From Rathayibacter_A sp036510655 (GTDB lineage Bacteria; Actinomycetota; Actinomycetes; Actinomycetales; Microbacteriaceae), in assembly GCA_036510655.1 (NCBI GenBank), contig DATCDQ010000002.1:4430-68429 (forward strand): a DNA stretch of 64,000 nt. Direction: 5' to 3'. The translations under genes were made by a program, and so were the position numbers. Below are positions 32,930 through 40,507 of this stretch, in pieces. The notes under the pieces are model-generated. The model saw only the letters and a list, made by a program, of their open reading frames with translations. It was not told the origin of the DNA and ran no database searches. Position 1 is the stretch's first letter, and each line of letters opens with the position of its first letter.

Positions 32930-33925
32930 ATGGGAATCCTGGGAACCGGAATTCAAGAGGGTCTGCTGCTCAAGCCGGTGAAATACCAGTGGGCGATGGA
33001 CCTCTACGACCAGGCAGTGGCGAACACCTGGTTCCCGAATGAGGTGCAACTCGACGCCGACATCGCTGATTTCAAGAAGATGACGGATGAGGAACGGCAC
33101 GCCATCACCTTCTTGATGAGCTACTTCAACCCGAACGAGCTGCTCGTGAACAAGGCGTTGGCGTTCGGCGTCTACCCGTACCTGAACGCGGCGGAGGCGC
33201 ACCTTTACCTCGCGAAGCAGATGTGGGAGGAAGCCAACCACTGCATGTCGTTCGAGTACGTGCTCGAGACGTTCCCGATCGACCGCAACGCCGCATACAA
33301 CTCCCACATCGACGTGCCGTCCATGGCGCGCAAAGAGGAGTTCGAGTTCACGTTCATCAAGCGGATGACCGAAGAGAAACTCGACATTTCCACGACCGCC
33401 GGCAAGCAGGACTTCGTGCGCAACCTGATCGCGTACAACGTGATTCTGGAGGGCATCTGGTTCTACTCAGGCTTCATGGTGGCGCTCTCATTCCGGCAGC
33501 GGAATCTCCTGCGTAATTTCGGCTCGCTGATCGACTGGATCGTGCGCGACGAATCGCTGCACTTGAAATTCGGCATCAATCTCATCCTCACGGTGCTGGA
33601 GGAGAACCCCGATCTGCAGACGCCGGAGTTCGCGGCGGAGATCAAGCAGATGATCCTCGACGCCGTGGAGATGGAGGAGCAGTACAACAAGGACCTGCTG
33701 CCCGGTGGCATCCTCGGCTTGAATGCCAACTACATCAACCAGTATGTGAAGTATCTTGCCGACCGCCGCTTGGAAGAGCTCGGCTTCGAGGCAGAATATA
33801 AGGTGGCCAACCCGGCCAAGTGGATGGCCACAGCGAATGACACGTACGAACTGGTCAACTTCTTCGAATCGATCAACACGTCGTACGAGTCGAACGCGAA
33901 GGCGACGATCTCGTCTAAGAAATAG
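32930..33925 (+). CDS. nrdB: Ribonucleotide reductase small subunit with class Ic-like metal site
   Basis: A 331-residue ferritin-like R2 subunit. Metal ligands are inferred at E70, E101, H104, E174, E208 and H211. Their spacings (31, 3, 70, 34, 3) equal those I know for the chlamydial Mn/Fe NrdB ligands E89, E120, H123, E193, E227 and H230. Position 108 is Phe (EANHCMSFEYV), where radical-bearing R2 proteins have Tyr. The first ligand is Glu rather than the Asp of E. coli NrdB. Y319 near the end could serve the radical path. It pairs with NrdA encoded upstream. Confidence 0.93.
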   Translation: MGILGTGIQEGLLLKPVKYQWAMDLYDQAVANTWFPNEVQLDADIADFKKMTDEERHAITFLMSYFNPNELLVNKALAFGVYPYLNAAEAHLYLAKQMWEEANHCMSFEYVLETFPIDRNAAYNSHIDVPSMARKEEFEFTFIKRMTEEKLDISTTAGKQDFVRNLIAYNVILEGIWFYSGFMVALSFRQRNLLRNFGSLIDWIVRDESLHLKFGINLILTVLEENPDLQTPEFAAEIKQMILDAVEMEEQYNKDLLPGGILGLNANYINQYVKYLADRRLEELGFEAEYKVANPAKWMATANDTYELVNFFESINTSYESNAKATISSKK

Positions 33926-33938
33926 AGGCCTGCGCAAA

Positions 33939-33975
33939 CGTGCGCCGGAGGTGCGATTTTCGCCATCTGCGCACG
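33939..33975 (+). terminator. Weak hairpin after nrdB
   Basis: CGTGCGC (33939-33945) and GCGCACG (33969-33975) can pair around a 23-base loop, followed by ATTTCG. A possible but unconvincing terminator; otherwise the 33926-34114 gap shows only an A-rich ribosome binding site for the next gene. Confidence 0.3.
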
Positions 33976-34114
33976 ATTTCGTAACGAATACGTGAATCTT
34001 CGACGGATTCGAGCGCTTTTAAGAGCTGCGCGCACATTATCGGCACCGTGCTGAGGTAAGCTCCTTTTCACCTGCAATCACGTGTGCCTCAAAGATGAGG
34101 AAAGGAAACAGACA

Positions 34115-35008
34115 ATGCGAAATAGGTATGCCGTCCCGGCGATGCTCGCAGTAGCAGCACTGCTTTTGACCGGCTGTGTCAACAATGAGGGGACCGGATC
34201 GGGGTCGAGCACGACCGCTGCGGCCTCCGGAACAAAGGATGCGTCGATCGCGGCGCTTCTGCCCGCCTCGGTCACAGCGTCAGGGGTCCTCCAGGTCGGT
34301 GTCGACGCGACATACCCGCCGAACGAGTACAAGGACGCGAACGGCAACGCGATCGGATGGGACATCGACCTGTTCAATGCGGTTTCAGCCGTGCTCGGTG
34401 TCAAGCCGACGTACAACATCGCGGGATTCGACACGATCATTCCAAACATCACGGGCAAGAAGTACGACGTGGGCCTCTCGTCCTTCACAGACACCGCCGA
34501 GCGTGAGAAGCAGGTTGATTTCGTCAACTACTACTCGGCCGGCATCCTCTGGGCGTCCCAGAAGAACAAGACCGTCAACCCTGACAACGCGTGCGGCCTG
34601 AAGGTCGCTGTCGAGACCGGCACGACGGAAGAGCAGGGTGAGGTTCCAGCCAAGTCGAAGGCGTGCACCGGCGCAGGCAAGGCGGCCATTCAGATCCTGA
34701 AGTTCGACGGCCAGGATCAGGCGACCAACGCGGTCGTGCTCGGTCAGGCGGATGCCATGAGTGCAGACTCCCCGATCACGGATTACGCGATCGCGAAGTC
34801 CGGAGGCAAGCTGCAGGTTGCGGGCAAGACCTTCGAAGTCGCGCCGTACGGCGTAGCCGTTGACAAGGGTTCCAAGCTCGGCGTTGCCCTGCAGAAGGCC
34901 TTCCAAAAGATCGTCGACAACGGCACGTACACGAAGATCCTCGACAAGTGGGGCGTGCAAGACGGCGCGCTGAAGACAATCACGATTAACGCGACGACTA
35001 AGGGCTGA
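34115..35008 (+). CDS. Polar amino acid ABC transporter, substrate-binding lipoprotein
   Basis: A 297-residue binding protein starting at ATG 34115 (AGGAAAGGA upstream), not the longer frame from 34082. The lipobox LLLTGC puts the lipidated Cys at about residue 21. The family 3 signature GVLQVGVDATYPPNEYKDAN (about 60-79), GWDIDLFNAVSAVLG and FDTIIPNITGKKYDVGLSSF are those of glutamine/polar amino acid binding proteins. First gene of a complete importer operon (binding protein, permease, ATPase). Ligand not resolvable from sequence alone. Confidence 0.95.
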   Translation: MRNRYAVPAMLAVAALLLTGCVNNEGTGSGSSTTAAASGTKDASIAALLPASVTASGVLQVGVDATYPPNEYKDANGNAIGWDIDLFNAVSAVLGVKPTYNIAGFDTIIPNITGKKYDVGLSSFTDTAEREKQVDFVNYYSAGILWASQKNKTVNPDNACGLKVAVETGTTEEQGEVPAKSKACTGAGKAAIQILKFDGQDQATNAVVLGQADAMSADSPITDYAIAKSGGKLQVAGKTFEVAPYGVAVDKGSKLGVALQKAFQKIVDNGTYTKILDKWGVQDGALKTITINATTKG

Positions 35009-35010
35009 CC

Positions 35011-36018
35011 ATGACCTCACCAGGTCTGAGTGGTCCGGCGACCGGGAACATCCCGGCGCCGGGCCAGTCCGAAGAAGCTCAACCGATCAAGGCGGTCAAG
35101 CTGCGCCATCCGTGGCGCACGCTGATCGCGATCGTGCTGATCGTCTACCTGGTCGCGTTCATCTGGGATGCGTCACAGCGCAAGGCGTTCCAGTGGGACA
35201 TCTTCGGGAAGTACCTGTTCGACCAGCGCATCTCGATGGCGGCGCTCACAACGATCGAGTTGACCGTGTACTCGATGATCATCGCGATCATCCTCGCGCT
35301 CATTCTTGCAGTCATGCGCCTGTCGGACAATCCGGTCTTCCGCAGTGTCTCCTGGGCATACCTGTGGATCTTCCGCGGCACGCCAGTGTACGTACAGCTG
35401 ACGTTCTGGGGTTTGCTGTCAGTAATTTATCCGACCTTGTCGATCGGTGTACCGTTCCTGCATCCGCTCGTCGAGCTTCCTACGCAGGGGACACTGAGCT
35501 TCTTCACCCTTGCGATCATCGGCCTGGGATTGAACGAGGCGGCGTATCTTGCGGAGATCGTGCGCGCGGGCATCCTCTCGGTCGACCGCGGTCAGGAAGA
35601 GGCCGCGACCGCGCTCGGCATGAGCTGGACGCAGACAATGCGTCGCATCGTCATCCCTCAGTCGATGCGGATCATCATCCCGCCGACGGGCAACGAGGTG
35701 ATCTCGATGCTGAAGACCACCTCGCTGGTCACCGCGGTGCCGTTCAGCCTCGACCTGTTCTCCCGATCGCGGGATATCGCAACGACGTTGTTCGCGCCGA
35801 TCCCGCTGCTGGTGGTCGCCTCGGTCTGGTACCTGGCGATCACGTCTGTGCTGATGATCGGTCAGTACTTCCTGGAGAAGCGCTTCGCGCGCGGTGTTGG
35901 TGCGGCGCGGCCCGACAAGGGAGACGCGGGCACGCTAACGGGTGCGGTGCCGACGACGACCTCGCAGATGCAGGTCGAAGCCATCCGGCTCGATGAGGAC
36001 AAGAGAGACCACCTATGA
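35011..36018 (+). CDS. Polar amino acid ABC transporter permease
   Basis: A 335-residue HisM/GlnP-type permease, two bases after the binding protein gene. After a 40-residue cytoplasmic N-terminus it has about five helices and the HEQM-type signature (AYLWIFRGTPVYVQLTFWGL, about residues 117-136). The EAA loop is LNEAAYLAEIVRAGILSVDRG, continuing to EEAATALGMS (about 170-207). A hydrophilic C-terminal tail of about 45 residues is longer than usual. Its stop overlaps the ATPase gene start by ATGA. Confidence 0.94.
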   Translation: MTSPGLSGPATGNIPAPGQSEEAQPIKAVKLRHPWRTLIAIVLIVYLVAFIWDASQRKAFQWDIFGKYLFDQRISMAALTTIELTVYSMIIAIILALILAVMRLSDNPVFRSVSWAYLWIFRGTPVYVQLTFWGLLSVIYPTLSIGVPFLHPLVELPTQGTLSFFTLAIIGLGLNEAAYLAEIVRAGILSVDRGQEEAATALGMSWTQTMRRIVIPQSMRIIIPPTGNEVISMLKTTSLVTAVPFSLDLFSRSRDIATTLFAPIPLLVVASVWYLAITSVLMIGQYFLEKRFARGVGAARPDKGDAGTLTGAVPTTTSQMQVEAIRLDEDKRDHL

Positions 36019-36818
36019 GCGAGACGATGTCGCCGAGCGCCACGGCGTCGAAGAGCACCGTGCCCATGGTCGAAGCCGTGCAAGTTTCGAAGAGCTTCGG
36101 GTCGAATCAGGTGCTGAAGAGCATTTCACTGACCGTACAGCCAGGAGAAGTGTTGTGCCTCGTCGGGCCCAGTGGGTCCGGCAAGTCGACGTTTCTGCGC
36201 TGCATCAACCATCTCGAAACCGTGAATGCGGGCCGCTTGCGTGTCGATGGAACGCTCGTCGGCTATCGCGAGAAGGGTGACCGACTGCACGAAATGCATC
36301 CGAAGGAAGCAGCACGGCAACGGCGTGATATCGGCATGGTGTTTCAGCGGTTCAATCTGTTCCCGCACATGACTGCGCTTGAGAACGTGACGGAAGCGCC
36401 AATGCGCGTCAAGGGGGTCAGCAAGTCCAAGGCGGTAGCCCGGGCGACGGAATTGCTCGCGCAGGTCGGACTCGCTGCGAAGACGGCGTCATACCCTGCA
36501 CACCTCTCCGGCGGGCAGCAGCAACGCGTTGCCATCGCGCGAGCACTTGCCATGGATCCGAAACTGATGTTGTTCGATGAGCCGACGAGCGCGCTCGACC
36601 CCGAGCTGGTCGGTGAGGTTCTCGACGTGATGAAGGGACTTGCGGCCACCGGCATGACGATGATCGTTGTGACGCACGAGATGGGCTTCGCTCGGGAGGT
36701 CGCCGACTCGCTGGTATTCATGGACGGCGGCGTCGTCGTTGAGTCAGGCGACCCGCGTGAGGTGCTGACGAATCCGCAGCATCAGCGTACGAGAACCTTC
36801 CTCTCGAAGGTGCTTTGA
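36015..36818 (+). CDS. Polar amino acid ABC transporter ATP-binding protein (GlnQ type)
   Basis: A 267-residue ATPase that energises the importer. Walker A GPSGSGKST (about residues 54-62), signature LSGGQQQRVAIARAL (about 160-174) and Walker B LMLFDEPTSALDPELVGEVL (about 182-201) are intact; the H-loop is in VVTHEMGFAREVAD. It is the third gene of the operon, overlapping the permease by ATGA. The gene ends 3 bases from the convergent corA gene with no obvious terminator between. Confidence 0.95.
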   Translation: MSETMSPSATASKSTVPMVEAVQVSKSFGSNQVLKSISLTVQPGEVLCLVGPSGSGKSTFLRCINHLETVNAGRLRVDGTLVGYREKGDRLHEMHPKEAARQRRDIGMVFQRFNLFPHMTALENVTEAPMRVKGVSKSKAVARATELLAQVGLAAKTASYPAHLSGGQQQRVAIARALAMDPKLMLFDEPTSALDPELVGEVLDVMKGLAATGMTMIVVTHEMGFAREVADSLVFMDGGVVVESGDPREVLTNPQHQRTRTFLSKVL

Positions 36819-36821
36819 CCC

Positions 36822-37805
36822 TCACAACCAGTCGTTGCGCCTGAACAGCAGGTAGAGCGTGAGGGATGATGCGACGATCAACCCGTTCGACAGCCAGAAC
36901 CCTGGGACGGTGCTGATCAGTGGAAAGGCGAGGTTCTGCCCGAAAAACCCCGTGATGAGCGTGGGCAGGGCGATGATCGCGGCCCAGCTCGTCACCTTCT
37001 TCATGATGAGGTTCATCCGGTTGCTCTGATTGGCAAGGTTCGTGTCGAGGATCGTGTTGGTCAGATCGCGCAGTGACTCCGACCAGTCGGCGACCCGCAG
37101 CGTGTGGTCGTAGACATCCTGGAAGTACGGGACAAGATTGGCGGTGATGACGTCGGAGTCGCGGCGCGCGAGAGAGCCGACTACTTCGCGCATCGGCAAA
37201 GCGAAGCGACGCAGTTGCATAATGTTCTGCCGCAACCGGAAGGCGCGGCGCTGCACGTTGGCAATATCCGGCTTCACTGCAAGTACAGCATCTTCGGCAG
37301 CTTCGACCTGTTCGTCGAGCTTTTGGGCCGCGGCGAAGTGGCTGTCGACGACGGTGTCCAGCAACCCCCACAGCAGAAAGGCAGGTCCTCCTGCAGCCAA
37401 CGCGACCTGCGCATCCCAGCGCTCGAGCACGGCGTGCATCGAAAAGTTCGAGTTCTTGCGCACCGTCACCAGGCACTGCTTTGTCACGAACACAGACACT
37501 TCCTGCGGGTCGAGTTGTTCAGGCCCGCCTGCGGGGTCGGTCTCGACCTCCAGCGCATACATGGCAAGGAACAGGTGGCTGTCGTAGCGGTCGAGCTTGG
37601 GCCGTTGATGCTCGTGCACGGCGTCTTCGACGGCCAGCGGATGCAGCGACAGTTCTTCTGCGATCTGTGCCAGGTCCTCGATCGTGGGCAACTCGTAGTC
37701 GAGCCAGATCACGGCATCCGGGTCGGCGAGGAGATCGGAGATTTCGGCCGCCGGAAAGTTCTCGCGCTCGAGCGTGCCATGGCGATAAAGCCGGGTCTTG
37801 GACAT
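36822..37805 (-). CDS. corA: CorA family divalent-cation channel with a GQN pore motif
   Basis: A 327-residue CorA-like protein; ATG 37805 follows GGGGTGA. A large cytoplasmic alpha/beta domain (about residues 1-260) precedes two C-terminal helices: VTSWAAIIALPTLITGFFG, then GFWLSNGLIVASSLTLYLLF. The pore signature, GMN in canonical CorA, reads GQN here (TGFFGQNLAFP). The family moves Mg2+ (Co2+, Ni2+) as a pentamer. The gene starts 5 bases after the ppc stop, so the two may be cotranscribed. The changed pore residue leaves ion selectivity open. Confidence 0.9.
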   Translation of the reverse strand: MSKTRLYRHGTLERENFPAAEISDLLADPDAVIWLDYELPTIEDLAQIAEELSLHPLAVEDAVHEHQRPKLDRYDSHLFLAMYALEVETDPAGGPEQLDPQEVSVFVTKQCLVTVRKNSNFSMHAVLERWDAQVALAAGGPAFLLWGLLDTVVDSHFAAAQKLDEQVEAAEDAVLAVKPDIANVQRRAFRLRQNIMQLRRFALPMREVVGSLARRDSDVITANLVPYFQDVYDHTLRVADWSESLRDLTNTILDTNLANQSNRMNLIMKKVTSWAAIIALPTLITGFFGQNLAFPLISTVPGFWLSNGLIVASSLTLYLLFRRNDWL

Positions 37806-37810
37806 CCGCG

Positions 37811-40495
37811 TCACCCCGTGTTCTGTAAGCCGGCGGCGACGCCGTTGACGGATAGCAAGAGGAGCCGGCGCAACTCGTCTTGCTCGGACTCCGGTGCGCC
37901 GGAGCGCAGCGCCTTCAACGCACGCAGTTGCAGCAGGGACAGGGCATCCACATACGGGCTGCGCAGGCGCACAGCGCGCCGCAATACCGGGCGACTGGCC
38001 AGCAATTCGCTGCTGCCGCTGGAGATCAGTGCCCAATGCCGGGTCAGTGCCATTTCATCGAGTACGAGTTCTGCGAGGTCGTCGCGGGCCCCGAGAGCGA
38101 GGTAGCGCCGTGCGAGGCGCTCATCCGTTTTTGCCAGCGACATCTCCACATTGTCGATCATCGTCGCGAACAACGGCCAATGTCGGTAAGCATGCCGCAG
38201 CGTGTCTTCGTCGCCGACGGCCGCTAGAGCCGATCCGAGGCCGAACCAGCCGGTGAGGTTGATACGCGCTTGCGTCCATGCGAACACCCACGGAATCGCC
38301 CTCAGATCTTCGAGCGACTCAACGGAGAGCCCACGTCGGGCCGGGCGGGAGCCCAGGGCGAGAAGGCCGATCTCCTCCTGCGGGGTCACTTGGGCGAACC
38401 AGGGGGCGAACCCGTCCGCGTTCACAAGTTGGAAGAAGCGGTCGCGGCTGACGGCATCCATTCGCGCGGCGAGGTCGGCGAAGTCGGCGGCCGCCTGCGC
38501 GTTGCGGGCGCCGATCGACGGCGTCGAGGCCAACAGGGCGGATGCGGCGACCTGCTCGAGGTGGCGCAGCGCGATGACCGGGTCGCCATACTGCGCGAAG
38601 ATGACCTCACCCTGTTCGGTGAGCTTGAAGCGGCCGTCAACGGAGCCGGGCGGTTGCGCCATCACGGCCTCATTGGCCGGCCCGCCGCCGCGGCCGAGGG
38701 CGCCGCCGCGACCATGGAACAGGGTCAGCGTGATGCCATTGCGCTGTGCCCACTGCGCGATCCGCGCCTGCGCGTCGTACAGCGCGAGCGTGGCCGACAC
38801 CGGCCCGACATCCTTGGACGAGTCGGAGTAGCCGAGCATGACCTCGAGCCTGCGGTCGGTTGCAGCAAGGCGCGCCTGCACCTGGGGCAGGGCGATCATG
38901 CCGTCCAGGATGTCCGTGCTCGCGTTCAAGTCTGCGAACGTTTCGAACAGGGGGACGACGTCGAGTGTGGGGGCGGCATCCGCACTGCCGAGGGCGTGCT
39001 CGGCCAGTCTGTACACGGTGGCGATGTCCTCGACTGACTGCGTGAACGACACGACGTAACGGCGGGCGGCGTCGAACCCGTAGCGAGACTGCAGGAAGGA
39101 GATGGTGCGGAAGACGTCCAGCACCTCGGTGACCTGTGCGTCGAGTTCGTCGCCTGCTTCGAGGCCGGCCAACACCTGCCGGTGCACCTGCGAGTGCTGC
39201 CGCACCTCCAGTTCGGCCAGATGGAAGCCGAAGGTCTGCACCTGCCAGATCAACTGCTGCAGTTCGCCATAGGCGGCGCGGGCATCACCGGCTACGGCGA
39301 GCGAGTCTTGGACGGTCTGCAGGTCGGCGAGCAGGTCGGCCGCGGCGGCATAGCCAAGGTCGGCGTCGCGGCGGCGGGTCGCGCCGATGCGTTCGGCGAC
39401 GAACAGCAGCACCCGGCGATGCGGTTCGTTGGGGGAGCGCGTGGCGATGTCTGCGCTGAGCTCCTCGGACAGGCTGCGCTGCCGCTGCCACAGTGCGTTC
39501 AGCCCCGGCGCCGCGGGCGTGTCCCCCGCATCGAGGGTGAGCGTGCGCCCGATGCGATCCGCGGCGCGCTCCAGCCCGAGCAGCACATGCTCGGACGCGA
39601 TCGCCGCAGCAGCGCGTGTGATCGACGCCGTCACGAACGGATTCCCATCGCGGTCGGCGCCAATCCAGCTGCCGAAGCGCACGAAGGCGCGCGGCACGGG
39701 CGGGCGGGTGCCGGCATCCGCCCGGTTGTTCGCTGCAGCGATCGTGTCGTCGATCAGCCGGTAGACCTGCGGCACAGCCTGGAACAGCGTCTGGTCGAAG
39801 ATGTTCATCGCTGTGCGCACCTCGTCGAGCGGGCCGGGCCGAGTCGCTCGCAGCGGCGCGGTGCGCCAGAGCGTGTCGATCTCGGCGAGGAGCCTGCGCT
39901 CGTTCTCTGCGCGGACCAGCCCGCCGAACCGCGGGTCGTCATGGTCTGCCAGCAATTCGCTGATGCGGCGGATCGTGGAGGCAACGGCGCGGCGGCGAGC
40001 TTCAGTCGGATGCGCTGTGAGCACCGGATGGAACTCGAGGTTCTGGAGCCGCCGGACGGCTTCGTCTGCGCCGAGTTCGTCGGTGAGGGCGGCCATTGCG
40101 CCCGCGAATGACTCGGTCGGGCCCCTTCCCGCGGTCGGAAGTTGTTCGCGCGCGAGCAGCACACGCACCCGGTGGCGCTCCTCGGCGAGATTGACCAGAT
40201 GAAAGTAACAGGTGAACGCACGCGCAACCTCGTCAGCCCGGGTCAGCGAGAGACCGTTGACAATCGCCTCCGCGTCTTCGATGGACGCCGTCCCAGCACC
40301 CTCGTAGGCGCCGATCGTCGCCGCGCGCAGCCGTTCGACATCGTCCAACAAGTCTGCGCCGCCCGCCTCCGCCAGAACGCGACCGAGCAGGCCACCGAGC
40401 AGTCGCACATCGGCCCTGAGCACGTCGGGGACGTCGCTGCGCCGCGGGGCGCGACCGGAGGCATCCATTGGGTCCGGTTGAGTTGTATTCGTCAT
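37811..40495 (-). CDS. ppc: Phosphoenolpyruvate carboxylase
   Basis: An 894-residue anaplerotic enzyme that carboxylates PEP to oxaloacetate. The two catalytic signatures are seen: LEFHPVLTAHPTEARRRAVA (about residues 150-170, with the active-site His) and TLFHGRGGALGRGGGPANEA (about 590-610, the Gly-rich mobile loop with the second His and Arg). GSWIGADRDGNPFVTASIT lies between. The end, VAAGLQNTG, is the invariant C-terminus of PEPC. Full length for the family. Located between hrpA upstream and corA downstream, both in the same direction. Confidence 0.97.
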   Translation of the reverse strand: MTNTTQPDPMDASGRAPRRSDVPDVLRADVRLLGGLLGRVLAEAGGADLLDDVERLRAATIGAYEGAGTASIEDAEAIVNGLSLTRADEVARAFTCYFHLVNLAEERHRVRVLLAREQLPTAGRGPTESFAGAMAALTDELGADEAVRRLQNLEFHPVLTAHPTEARRRAVASTIRRISELLADHDDPRFGGLVRAENERRLLAEIDTLWRTAPLRATRPGPLDEVRTAMNIFDQTLFQAVPQVYRLIDDTIAAANNRADAGTRPPVPRAFVRFGSWIGADRDGNPFVTASITRAAAAIASEHVLLGLERAADRIGRTLTLDAGDTPAAPGLNALWQRQRSLSEELSADIATRSPNEPHRRVLLFVAERIGATRRRDADLGYAAAADLLADLQTVQDSLAVAGDARAAYGELQQLIWQVQTFGFHLAELEVRQHSQVHRQVLAGLEAGDELDAQVTEVLDVFRTISFLQSRYGFDAARRYVVSFTQSVEDIATVYRLAEHALGSADAAPTLDVVPLFETFADLNASTDILDGMIALPQVQARLAATDRRLEVMLGYSDSSKDVGPVSATLALYDAQARIAQWAQRNGITLTLFHGRGGALGRGGGPANEAVMAQPPGSVDGRFKLTEQGEVIFAQYGDPVIALRHLEQVAASALLASTPSIGARNAQAAADFADLAARMDAVSRDRFFQLVNADGFAPWFAQVTPQEEIGLLALGSRPARRGLSVESLEDLRAIPWVFAWTQARINLTGWFGLGSALAAVGDEDTLRHAYRHWPLFATMIDNVEMSLAKTDERLARRYLALGARDDLAELVLDEMALTRHWALISSGSSELLASRPVLRRAVRLRSPYVDALSLLQLRALKALRSGAPESEQDELRRLLLLSVNGVAAGLQNTG

Positions 40496-40507
40496 CTCCC
40501 TGCAAGG

